DNA of 64,000 nt from Alentia gelatinosa (Eukaryota; Annelida; Polychaeta; Phyllodocida; Polynoidae). Below, piece after piece: positions 37,201 to 47,941 of this stretch (position 1 is the first letter of the stretch; each line of letters begins with the position of its first letter). The notes under the pieces were generated by a model. The model had not been told where the DNA came from, did not search any database, and worked only from the letters and a program-made list of their open reading frames with translations. Position numbers and translations under genes: made by a program. The stretch is from assembly GCA_950022655.1 (NCBI GenBank), contig OX465584.1, positions 45,800,723-45,864,722 on the forward strand, written 5' to 3'.

Positions 37201-37465
37201 GCAAAAGCCCAGTGTCTCAGCGTCTTATTAGAGGCATGTCCAACTGACCATGACCAATCACTAGGGAGCGAAATACCTCATTGACCCGCTGGTGCCTGAT
37301 ATATTTAGATCTAGAAAGGCAGTTGTAGAAATGTCAAGTTGACTGGGTGCAAGTGGGTTACAGAAAATCACCCAGAGACTGAGTACAACCCAGACCTTTT
37401 GACTGTTATATTTATTAATTCCATGCTAATTCATAAATGATGAACATACCATTTGCCCCTAGTCT
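37201..37465 (+). repeat. Dispersed repeat family R1, copy 2 (most complete)
   Basis: Runs from CCCAGTGTCTCAGCGTCTT through CATGACCAATCACTAGGGAGC, CATTGACCCGCTGGTGC, the core GACTGGGTGCAAGTGGGTT, CAACCCAGACCTTTTGACTG, to ATGATGAACATACCATTTGC. Same orientation as copy 1, opposite to the other three. Confidence 0.65.
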
Positions 37466-37815
37466 TCTTTTCCCCGGAATTCCATCGCAGAACACAGTGT
37501 TTTATCACTTGGTTCAAAGGCACATTTGATCAGACCCGTGGGGTTTACAGTATATGACGCTGGTTTGGGCGTGTGTGTGTTTAGGAGGTGCTTACTACTG
37601 ACACCTCTGTGGACAAACTGAGTACGAACTTGTTCAGAAATAGAGTCAAATGACTTGTTGAGTCCATCGTCCAGGAACAAGGCGGCTACGACACTGCTTA
37701 CTCGTGCCGCCTCATAACCTCCTCTAATATAACACTCCTGTGTCACTACCCAGCGTAATTCACTGTAAAATGACTGATCTATGGCTTCTATAAATTGCAC
37801 AATATTTGCCCACAT
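37459..37815 (-). CDS. Open frame with protein-like composition, unidentified
   Basis: 118 codons starting at an ATG two codons after an in-frame TGA. The translation looks like folded protein (ARVSSVVAALFLDDGLNKSF, SISEQVRTQFVHRG), but no domain is recognised. An internal acceptor (GTCATTTTACAG) and a weak donor (CACAGAG|GTGTCA) would define a smaller exon of about 120 bp. Its 3' end touches the end of R1 copy 2, so it could be part of a larger mobile element or a host exon next to one. Confidence 0.25.
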   Translation of the reverse strand: MWANIVQFIEAIDQSFYSELRWVVTQECYIRGGYEAARVSSVVAALFLDDGLNKSFDSISEQVRTQFVHRGVSSKHLLNTHTPKPASYTVNPTGLIKCAFEPSDKTLCSAMEFRGKED

Positions 37816-39879
37816 ACCTCACGAACCTCACGAGCCTAAATTGATTTACTCTATCTAATCCGTGAGGAACCAACATTCTTCCCGGGAGATCAATGAATTT
37901 ATTATTTATCTATAGCCGAACATTCCATAGTCACATAGCCCTGCTCGATATGTACATGCTATATTTCTGATATTCATACCAAGGTTGAAGTTTTCATACC
38001 AAAGCTGAAAGTATCATTCCAGGCTTAAGGTTGACCACGTGACACGTTCTCAGCCAATCAGAGATCCTGTACTGGCAGGCCGCAGCGTGAAACGCAAACA
38101 AGCACAGACAACGTTTGTGTGTAACGCCTGTAGAATCGACATGATTATAGGCGAGGCATATGGTAAATTTCTATCATGTTCAGGTGTATGATAACAGGCT
38201 AACCGATTCTGGGTGGAGGAATTTCATCTCGTTCAGAGCTCTGGAATCTGCACCCCTCGGCTTACAGTCTGGTGGCATGAATTCCGGGACTCGAAACTCC
38301 GGAATTCTTCCGTCCGGCATTCGTTTCTAATAGTCCTGGCAGGGGTGTGGGACTTGGGATATATATGCGTTTGAGCTACTTCATGATTGACACTATACAA
38401 ATATATCGGCCAGATGTTGATTACTGGTTCCTTATATAAACGTATCAGGTTTCGGACATGGAGTTGTAACCATCGTAGCATGAACTACAATTGACTCAAC
38501 TGGCAAACAAACATATTTTTCTGAATTCGATATAAATTTATAGGCTAGCACAGACCCCGGTAGCCTAAGATGATACCTGCTTGAGCTGATCGAGATGCAA
38601 CCTCGGTAAAATCATGAATACAAATGTCAGGGATTCAAAAATCATCATGAGAACTGCATCTGGATGCAAATCGCGGAAGGGGCGGGACTTGAGTCACATG
38701 TGCATGTACCAAGAGCACAAGGCGGTTTGCATAACGGAGTGAAGCTACATTCAACATAATCAATCATCCTACATGTAGAATGGAATCTATCATAGACATG
38801 TACATGTAAATATTAGCGGAGTTTACTTACGAAATGAGGAATATTTGTAATCCGACTGAGTAACAGAACGTCGTGACAATGAAGGATGCCGCGGATGAGT
38901 GTTATTTGTTGCAAACCGATCAACTGGAAATAGAAGTTTCACACTTGAATTCCCTCGTTATTTCATGGGGTGCTGTCTGTCGAGTGAAGCTTTACAATTT
39001 TTGGGTTTGCAAGGGCATATCTGTATATATGAATTTTCATCGATGACATATATGACGTCCTAAAAGGATTTACATATTAGACACTCGGGTTCTATTTTAA
39101 CAACATAACGTTACTTATTTGTGCATTTTTACTGGGGGTGTCTCTTAAGTATTTTGAAACTAACACCGGTTAACAAACTGAACCATATTATGCTATCAAC
39201 ATGAAATAGTACGTATACCCTTTGATAAACAAATCTAATAATCTCAATAGCAAATCATCTCTTTATGGGACTGACTAATCATAAGTGGTGGAAAATAGGA
39301 CGGGGTGTGGGGAATGTGAAAACAATATCATTCTAGAAATCTTTTAAGAATATGGGTACAGTGTGGTGCCGCCGAGCAGTAAATTGACACTTGATGCCCC
39401 ATAATTGACCGCATACAGTTGTCTAGATTGGACAAACACAAACACCATAATAGGGTCCACTAAGTACTTGGTGACCCGGTCACTCTGATGACCAAAATAT
39501 AGAGCAGCAACTTGTCTATGATTTGACGATCACTTGTCAATCTATTCAATGAACAATTATATTTAGGGAATGCCAAATGGGAAATGAACCCCCTTTGTAG
39601 CAAAAATCTTGGCAGCTGCTACGAGTAGTCAGACACGAACAGATATGCCTGGGATAGATCGACGATTAGGGGATGGGTGGGTAGGGGGTACATTGTTAAA
39701 TGAATAACAAGGAAGTACATTCTTGGTGTCCAATTTCATGTTTTTAAAAAGGTGCTGTCATGGATGACCTTACTGAACCGCTGACCAACTCGCAAAAGGA
39801 CTGTTGATGCATGTATTGATATTATCATGGCATATGCCTCAGTGGAAAGCCACCATCAAGTATTGCTCAAAAATGAACA
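37816..39879. other. Gene-poor stretch with a short tandem repeat
   Basis: At 37974-38030 about three diverged 20-bp units beginning CATACCAA / CATTCCAG. No exon recognised. Confidence 0.4.
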
Positions 39880-40070
39880 ACAATTAAAAGGTTTGAGTTA
39901 TATTCAGTTTATGGGTCGGTTTCTGTAAACCATTTGCACCCCGTGAACCTACCATTTCTGGCTGTATCGAATCCAAATATATCAAATACCCCTGGATCGA
40001 CGGTCTTTAGTTATTGTTCATGGTTAGTTCGACACGCCTCAAAGACACTGAGACATTGGTCCTCTGCTTC
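39880..40070 (-). repeat. Dispersed repeat family R1, copy 3
   Basis: Inverse orientation: AATTAAAAGGTTTGAGTTAT, CATTTGCACCCCGTGAACCT (core region), GAATCCAAATATATCAA, CATGGTTAGTTCGACACGCC, AAAGACACTGAGACATTGGT, in the same order as the complement of copy 2. Confidence 0.6.
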
Positions 40071-42670
40071 TTTCCCAATGTCAGTATTAGGACGCAGATG
40101 GTAAAGGGTTGTTTTGTTTGTTGTTTTTTTGCAGCAAGCTCAAAGTGTATGTGACCGCCCTAACCTTGAGGCAGAGGCATCTGCCTCAAAAACTACCGGG
40201 ACACTTTAAAAGCATTACCAAACTAATGTATTGAGAGCAAAAACATGTATGGGATAAATAAAGAATGGAATATCATGTCTAGATGCTTCGTTAGTCTTAC
40301 TTATAAATCACATATGGTAATTTAACAAGTCATTGCAAGTGTAGGTTTCCTACTGAATATAGAAAGGACATGACTCCATGTAATAGATGTCCAGCTTGTG
40401 GGTATACGACGGGACCCAGGGCAGATTCTGAGTCACGTGACTGGATGTGACGTCACGACCACCAGGATGTAGTAACGCCAGCCATCTTAATTCAATCAAC
40501 ATTTTTACCTCTCGGTGCAAAAGATCACTCGTCCCTTTGATGATGGTTTCCACATAAACCCGTCATTGTTTGCATAAATCGCTGTAAAAAATCTTCTTTA
40601 CGAACTCTTTGATACTTTACCCAAGATAAAAGCTCTCCTTTCTATTTATATAACTTCAGTTTGAAACGTATTGGATTATTTTCCTTTGCTCTATTTGGAG
40701 ATGTGCCTTCATAAAAATGGTAGGTTTTCAACTTCGCTTCAGATCCCTAAGTGGGAAGGAAATATAGATTTTAGTCGTACTGATAATGGATACAAAACAG
40801 CTGACAGAACACGACTTACTTACAATTTTATTTCAAGCTTTATTTAGAAGCTGTGCAGTGTCCTTACCTAGAAATCGGCTGGATGTGTTATTTTTACATT
40901 TACCTGTTTGTAAACAAGTGTGGTTCCCTTTGAACTGTTGACCAGCTACAAGATTGCATTGGGAAGAATATATACCATCGTATACTGGAAACAAAAAGTC
41001 AAATATATTAATCAGGTTTGTGTTGGTGTCAGAATCGCTGAATTCTCCGCTTGAACAGTTACTAGGGTGATCATAAATCGTTGACATTGAACAACAGTGC
41101 TAAACCAAATCCAACGAATTCGGAACCAATGAAACAAAACTTTTTTAGTGTTGTGTTCGGTAAGTTCTGTCATACACTTCAATGAGTCACTCAATGTATC
41201 TTCATCATACATCAGATGACCGCTATAACCGGATATTGCATACATGAAAACAGGATTTCATTTTAGGGAGTGTAAACAAAGTGATTATGGAAGTATATCT
41301 GGGCAATAAATACATCAAGGCTGCGCTGCATCTAGCGCTGAAGCACAGACTGAAGCATCTGTATCTCAAGATGGGATGGAATTGCTATGCTCATGGACTT
41401 AGATGTACAAGTCTGTACTGCTCTATATACAATGTTATGCGATGGCTCTACAGTGAGTTTTTTTACTTTGCTGTTTTAAGTACAAAATTACTCTGCATTC
41501 GATCATAAAAGGCAAATTCTGTTTCCATGTATTGAAAAAAGGCTAAGGTGCCAAGATATTTCTAGAAGAAAAAAGCCATGGAAAGAATTGATCTATACGG
41601 CAGAATTTTCAATGTATTTTCGCACCAAAAACTAGAATTGATTTTCTATATTCCTTTGTAATATACAGATGCTAAGCATTTGTTGGACCAAATTAGGCAC
41701 TGTATTTACCTTCGCCTATCATGTTCTTCTATCTTAATCACGCTATAAATCTCATGTGCTATTATCTCTAATTGTGCTTGTGCCCGGGTACACGCACACA
41801 TCCATATGGTGCTGTAGGCTATACCAAAGTAATATGTGGTGGAACTGGATTTTTGGAATCAGGATGGGAAAGAGTAGTAAGAATAATAATACTAAGTCGG
41901 CATAGCTGGTAATCGAATGTGATACCCGGATAGCACACATTTTTAATGCCATCAAACAACTATTCACCTTTCATTTCATATCTCTAAGACGTTCAAAAGG
42001 TCACTGTTAAGAGAGGACCCCCACCCTCCTGTTCACCACTCTGCGGTATAGTTCACAACGGCCTGGGCCGACTTGATCATGAACCCTGATCCAAATTATA
42101 TTAGTTTGTACGTTGTGACCTCAAATATTCCCAAAACAGGCCTTCCCAGTGCTTAAAACGGTGTGAAATGGTTATATTTCAGAATTCGGGATTCGTCCCT
42201 TTGGCCATTCAGATAAGTTTTATATTGCTACAGAACGGTTTTTAGTATGAGGTTAAAGAGGGCTAATTATGAAGGCTCGTTTCTCTTAGGAACCGGCCCG
42301 TGTTTACAGACTGTGGGCTCAACATGTTAGAGCCGGAGAGGGCGTGTGTGTAGAGGGAGTGGGGTGGGGCTGATCAGTTTGATCAGGGTGTCGGTGACTG
42401 CATACCAGTAGTACACACCAACAAACATGACCCTTTTCTACTGACGACATGAGTTACACTAATGACCTTCTGATGACCTCTGTGTGACACGCCTCATCTC
42501 GCTGAGAATAGGAGAGATGATCCATAGATAAACATGGCTGCTTGGCCGGACTGGATCCGGACTGGATCCGGGCTAAGATCCATAAGTGTCCATCTGAGCC
42601 TTCAATGTGTAAGAGTCAACGATCTTATCAAGAGGACTTGAGGACTAGCCTTCAGGAAATCTAGAGGTGT
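40071..42670. other. Gene-poor stretch with one small exon candidate
   Basis: Apart from the minus-strand candidate at 40904-40984, frames at 41012-41245 (minus) and 41281-41508 (plus) are protein-like in composition but without clear splice boundaries or relatives. Confidence 0.35.
40904..40984 (-). CDS. Possible small minus-strand exon, unidentified
   Basis: 81 bp between a strong acceptor (GACTTTTTGTTTCCAG) and a strong donor (CAAACAG|GTAAATG). In the best frame it encodes a peptide with YDGIYSSQCN and FKGNHTCLQT: two cysteines and one possible N-glycosylation site (NHT), which would suit an extracellular domain. A second frame is also open. The flanking frame continues on both sides, so the signal is mainly the splice sites. 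Confidence 0.25.
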
Positions 42671-42788
42671 AGAAGCAGAGAAAGAAGCAGAGAAAGAAGC
42701 GGAGAAAGAAGCAGAAGAAGAAGAAGAAGAAGAAGAAGAAGAAGAAGAAGAAGAAGAAGAAGAAGAAGAAGAAGAAGAAGAAGAAGAA
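42671..42788. repeat. (GAA)n microsatellite with AGAAAGAAGC leader
   Basis: About 76 bases of pure GAA (42713-42788) preceded by three or four 15-bp AGAAGCAGAGAAAGA-type units. It abuts copy 4 of family R1 and probably grew from that repeat's tail or beside it. The Ser- and Phe-repeat frames on the minus strand are artefacts of this tract. Confidence 0.95.
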
Positions 42789-42792
42789 TAGA

Positions 42793-43010
42793 TTGATAAC
42801 AATTAAAAGGTTTTTGTTATATTCATTCTGAGGATCGTTTTCTATAACCCACGTGCACCCAGTCAACTTTCTGCAACTACCTGTCAGACTGAGATCCAAA
42901 TATATATCAAGCACCAGTGGGTCAATGAGGTATTTCGGTCTCGAGTGATTGGTCATGGTTAGCTGAGTATGCCTCTAGGTCCCTCGGACACTAGCACTCA
43001 GGTAAAGGTA
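42793..43010 (-). repeat. Dispersed repeat family R1, copy 4
   Basis: Inverse orientation: AATTAAAAGG, ACCCACGTGCACCCAGTCAA (core), CAAGCACCAGTGGGTCAATG, TTGGTCATGGTTAGCTGAG, GGACACTAGCACTCAGG. Closest in sequence to copy 2. Confidence 0.65.
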
Positions 43011-44230
43011 CATCTATGTTCCGGAATCGAAGAGTGGGTAACGGTCTCAAGGTAAAAATCAACAGACAGATGCAATATACATGTAACAGTTTTCTAATAC
43101 TTATTTACTCAGCTACAAATCAACGTAGATCTGTATGCGAAGTGGAAGTATGAATTATTAAAAAGAGCACCTTTTTTTTATTGTTCTTGGAAGAATGTAC
43201 ATTGTTGTAAAATGCATCTAACGTTTCAATTAGTACGAAAAAGGATAAGAATTTAGTATAAGTGTGCTATATTGTTCATGCAAATAGTTAGATACAATTT
43301 CTCAGAGTTTCTTATGTACAATCTTCGATTTCAGACATTGTTCTTCGTTGGAGTGATCACTTGTAGCCCTTTGGATAGTCCATTAAACGCCGATGGAAAG
43401 TTCACATGTATTTTCTACCCAAACTTACTGTAACTCTTTCGGTTCAATAAATAGAGTGAAGCTCAATATTAAAAAAAAAACATAACCTCCTTGGTAAATT
43501 AGTAATAAACTGCTTTAATCTTAACCTTATTCGACACGTACGAATTTCCCCATCCTAGGTAATAACATATAGGGTCATATGCTCCGTGGGAAATATCTCT
43601 ATTCCGTGAACCAAACTTATATCTAAGAAGTTTCTCCATGCACATTAACATTAATTAGACAACATAATTAGACTAAGGACTGGATAGAGAGGGAGATGTG
43701 GCGAAGCGTGCACTCGTTCAGACATATCCCCAGGGTATCAGTCTCCCTCTGTAGGTCAGGGCTCATAGTGCCTCAGTAACCTCTGTCACACCACTAGGAG
43801 GACATCTGTTACCCTCATCTTGTCTCTCTAACAATATCTGTCACTTTAGTGGAATATTTCGCAGTTGCAGCATATCTCTGTCAGAAAATCTCTCATCTCC
43901 TTTATATCTTTACAGAATTATATTTGTTTCAAATCATGTTAGCTCATGTACCACCTCTCTCTTCTTATTAGAATATACACATTTATCATCGGCCTAATAC
44001 GGAGACTCTATACTTAACATATAAAGAGCCTACAGATCGCTACTGAGTAGAACATGGAAAGCTGTATATTTCACAGTAGAATATGGAAGAGTCCCCAGCA
44101 TGCAAAGTAGTGGAGAAAATCAGCGGCCACTTTGTCTTTCCTTTGAGATTACCCTGCAACCAAAACTCATTTCATGTGGCTGTGGATCTCAATGCAGTTC
44201 GTTCTTATTCTCCTGGCAGATTTTTACTCT
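43011..44230. other. No feature recognised
   Basis: AT-rich; no supported exon, RNA or inverted repeat. Confidence 0.4.
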
Positions 44231-44668
44231 CGACGCATTAGACCGGGCACCCACCAACGCCGATGCACGCCGACCCGCACCGATACAAAATGACCATATC
44301 GTAGCGTATCGGTTCGCGAGGGTGCGCGTCGTAACGTTTTGGGAGGGTGCATGAAAAAGGTACCATGGTCCCGATACACCCCGATATAGCTCACGATGCA
44401 ACCAGCGTAATCAACCAATTTTCCTTTACGATTCCAGAAATAATGCATATCTATGATTGATATTTTATCTGTAGATACAAAACAATATTATATGATATTT
44501 CATAATGATATTTAATGAAAAAAATCAGTTCCAATTTACAGTATAAAATGATCGATTAGAGACCTTTATCTATCTATATTTTTTCGTTGATTATATGAAT
44601 TTTGTATTGGGAGGTTAATATCGGCGCGCGTTGGTGCGCGTCGGGAGCCCGGTGGACACCCCCCTTAC
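44231..44668. mobile_element. CGACGC-rich inverted-repeat element, copy 1
   Basis: The right end reverse-complemented, TAAGGGGGGTGTCCACCG, followed by GGCTCCCGAC, matches the 14.67-kb element end (TAAGGTGGGTGTCCACTG, then AGCTCCCGAC). The left end, CCGGGCACCCACC, then GCACGCCGACC, is a more diverged inverse of it. Interior words CGTCGTAACGTTTTGGG recall CGAACGTTTTGGG at 14.74 kb. Frames across it (for example minus 44189-44401) come from low stop density in CG-rich repeats. Confidence 0.6.
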
Positions 44669-44759
44669 GATCGACTTGTCAGCGAGCTCTATGACGCAAA
44701 AATCATGACGGAATCATGGAGATCATTGTCAATTAGTCAGGTCTCGTCTGTATGCTCTA

Positions 44760-45017
44760 TAATGAGCGCCGACGCACTATGATGAAAAAAACCGCATCGT
44801 AGAGTGTCTACAAAATCCAAACAAATCTATATTTCATAGCGCGTCAGTGTGCATCAAAGCCCTATCGGTGGCCTATCGCAGAACTCTGCAATGTGGGAAG
44901 TGCAATTAGTCAGGTTCCTATGATCGGGACCTCCCTATGTCACTGATGAGGTCGGAAGGTCTATCACAGCGCGACGGCGTGCGTCGTAGTAGGTGGGTGC
45001 CATGTCTTATCCTGACG
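44760..45017. repeat. CGACGC-rich element, second partial copy
   Basis: GAGCGCCGACGCACTATG at the left. The right end reverse-complemented, ACATGGCACCCACCTACTACG then GACGCACGCCG, matches the left end of the neighbouring element (GGGCACCCACC, then GATGCACGCCG). The two may be one larger composite 44231-45017 or two adjacent insertions. Confidence 0.45.
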
Positions 45018-46215
45018 ACCCCTGTTACCACCTCCTCCCCCACCCACACTCATAAGCAGTGAACATCACGGACGTTAAACACACACGGATCCCACAGCTC
45101 ATGTGCCAGCTAAAAACGAATCCCTTCACACCTGTACAACCCTCTGACAGGCGTGGAAACACTCCAGTCTCATTCATCTTACTTATATCATTAAACAAAC
45201 CCGCTAATTTTCACAGGATTCTAATGTTTGTCCTGTGATCTGTCTAATAGAAATAGAAATACAACTGAGATTTTAGATTCTAATGCCATGATTATGGCAT
45301 CAATATAGAATGTAGTACAATAATGATCTGTGGTGGCTGCTCACATTTCATATTGTAAAAGGGAGATGACACAATGTATAAATAATTATTCACGACCTTG
45401 AGCACGAGAATGCCAGTGTTTGACAGTGGACTCATAGATGCCATGCTCTATCACAATGATCTGCATTATGTAGACATTTTAAAAACTGAAGTTGGCCTTC
45501 ATTATATGTTATTTACACGAACCGCAGTGGGCCGACCCTCCCTCGTGGTTCCCATAGGAAATATACAGAGACCGACGTCCCACAATGGACGACACCACAT
45601 CTCTATTCTCCGTGCAAGCGCTCTTTTAGCTCGTTTCAATGATGTGTTTGCTCTTCTATACGCCAGAGAAAAACTGAATATATAAAATAGTGGACAAACA
45701 GTCGTGTGCTAAACAACACGAGCAGCGTGTGTGCTGGTAAGGGAGGGGGGTGTATGCCTTTGGGGGATTATTTTAGCCGCCGGCAGAAATTAGATGTACA
45801 CTGAGCGACATAATGAAGTGCTGTCGGCGGGTGGTGGGAACAGTGGAAGTCTCCTGTATTTTTTTTGTTACTCCCCATTGAAACCATAGGGAGTAACAAT
45901 TTAAATTTATTAATGACACATGGGTAATTAGTAACGAGCAGCATCATTAAGGTTGGCATTTAGTGCCTCAGGGTGATGCACATTGTTGTGCCACATGTTT
46001 TACATGTCCATGCAGTTAGTCATGATGCTTTGCGCTTTTGTGAGGACGACTCTTTTTTTCTGCTTTTCCAAGCCTATTCTGGTTAGAATAATGAAGGAGT
46101 AGCCACAAGTACCCATTCGTCTAGCCCGGTATAAACATGTACAAATAGACAATGTTGGATTTACACGCATGTGTATTTACAAAATAACCAGAAAATTATT
46201 CATAATAATTAAAGG
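45018..46215. other. Gene-poor stretch
   Basis: A 95-codon plus frame at 45398-45685 has ordinary protein-like composition but no splice support or domain. A stem GTTACTCCC / GGGAGTAAC (45869-45900) is the only other structure. The retrotransposon 5' boundary lies at the end of this interval. Confidence 0.35.
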
Positions 46216-47325
46216 GGCTTTCGTAAAAATCATTCGGCGGTGGATACGTGTGTTAAAATTACGGAAGATTTATTGGGATCTATTAATAAAGGCCGTTTAT
46301 CGTTGGTGTGTTACCTCGACCTTTTTCAAAGCTTTTGACACGGTGAATCATGAAATCTTTTTTTGTAAATTGTTTAGTAAGGGGGTTAAGGGAACATTAA
46401 TTGAATGGCTCAAGCATTATCTTAAAGAACGTACTCAACAGACATTGGCTAATGGTATAACTTCAGAGAAATTGGATATTGTGTGTGGGGTGCCCCAGGG
46501 GTCCATTCTGGGCCCCCTCTTCTTTTTACTCTATGTCAATGATATTACCAAGGTGTTAACAAATTTGAGAACTCATTTATATGCGGATGATACTGCTATT
46601 TATGTGACGGGTACTGATTCGGGTGTCTTGTGCGAGGTGATGCAGTCAGAATTGAGGGAGGTATCTTTATGGTGTAATGAGAACAAATTAACTGTGAATG
46701 TCAAAAAGACTAAGTATATGTTTTTCGTATCTAATTATAGTATCTCAAAGGTTAAGGAAAATGATCTACAGATTGAACAAGTGTTCCATTTCAAATACCT
46801 AGGTTTTATTTTAGATCAATATTTGAATTTTAATACACATACTGAATATACTGTAAAAAAATATCTAATAAACTATACGTTCTAAGCAAGATTCGTAAAT
46901 ATCTTGATGTGAAATCTGCATTGTTATTATATAAAATCATGATTCTCCCCTATATTGACTACGGTGACATTTTTAGACATGGCTGCAATCAAATTCTGCA
47001 GCATAAGCTTCAAGTCAAACAAAATATTGGATTGCGCACATGTCTGAGAAAGGATCCTCGCTCTAATGTTTTGGAACTTCACCGCGATGCAAGAACACCT
47101 TTATTAAAAGACAGAGAATATATGCATCTAATGAACTATATGTTTAAAAAACCTGCAGTCTTCAGAGTTGTCAGACAACGAACTCAGAAATATAAAAACA
47201 ATGTAATGTACAGAGGTGCTATTGGTTGGAATGATCTAAGCCCCGAGATAAGAACTATTGATTCTTATAATTCTTTTAAATACAGGATGAAAAAAATCCA
47301 ACTTCAGAAACTGTTTGTGATGTGA
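46216..47325 (+). pseudogene. Non-LTR retrotransposon reverse transcriptase, frameshifted
   Basis: RNA-dependent DNA polymerase, copying element RNA at the nick in target DNA. Motifs in order: GFRKNHS (46216), FKAFDTVNH (about 46328), GVPQGSILGP (46488-46517), catalytic YADD (46580-46591), NKLTVNVKKTK (about 46685), FKYLG, then the C-terminal domain with YRGAIGWNDLSPEIR near the end. The catalytic aspartates are present. Two single-base changes break the frame: one extra T in the T5 run at 46322-46326, and one missing A in the A7 run at 46855-46861. Otherwise the frame is clean to the stop at 47325, so decay is recent, or the two indels are homopolymer sequencing errors. It lacks the endonuclease and cannot be autonomous. 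Confidence 0.88.
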
Positions 47326-47941
47326 TTTGGATGAATTGATGTTAGTTGCTCATGACATACGCTGTGTGGACGGGTATTTATTTATGCATATATATGCTGT
47401 TCTTTGTTATATGCGGGATTGATAACTTTGTGGTATTGGTTAAAGCAGGATTGATGTGCGGGCCCGACCGGATCTCTCACACCGGCCTTATACAGTTGAC
47501 ATTCTATTGATGATTCATAAACCAGATTTTGATCTCTAATGTATGTAAGAAATGGACCTTATTTTCTCGATTTACATTATGAGTGCGACCTTGGTGTTGT
47601 GGGAGTCTTGGTTGAAGCCCTAGGTAGTAGCATGGTTAAAGTTGTCCTCTAATTATGTCATTTGCTACGGTCGCAACTTTTTCCCCGTTTAGTGATTGTA
47701 TGAAGGTATTATCTCTCTACATACCTGTTATGATTTAATAATGGTCATGATTATAAATGTCCAGGTTTGACTGGCAACGGGTATATATGTTATTGTCATA
47801 TCAAGATAATATAGTATTTGAGTTGATTGACTCCATATATATTGTTATATTCAATGTAATTTTGGACTGTCTCCAACTTCAAACCAGCCCTGTAAGCTGA
47901 TTGGAGGCAGGATAAACAATGAAATAAAAAAATAAAAAAAT
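46216..47941 (+). mobile_element. 5'-truncated non-LTR retrotransposon (Jockey/CR1/L2-type)
   Basis: Begins abruptly inside the reverse transcriptase (GFRKNHS motif) and continues through the RT C-terminus, a 3' untranslated region of about 600 bases and a tail AATGAAATAAAAAAATAAAA. Loss of the 5' part is typical of target-primed reverse transcription. The endonuclease and ORF1 are absent. I could not identify target-site duplications. The clade within the Jockey/CR1/L2 group needs a phylogeny. Confidence 0.85.

Noticed and set aside
42602..42956. Poly-Ser and poly-Phe open frames
   Set aside because: Translation of the GAA microsatellite on the minus strand.
44100..44448. Three overlapping 70-84-codon frames
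   Set aside because: They lie across the CGACGC-rich MITE, whose low stop density explains them.
45398..45685. 95-codon plus-strand frame
   Set aside because: Protein-like composition, but no splice signals, domain or neighbouring support; kept only as a note in the regional entry.
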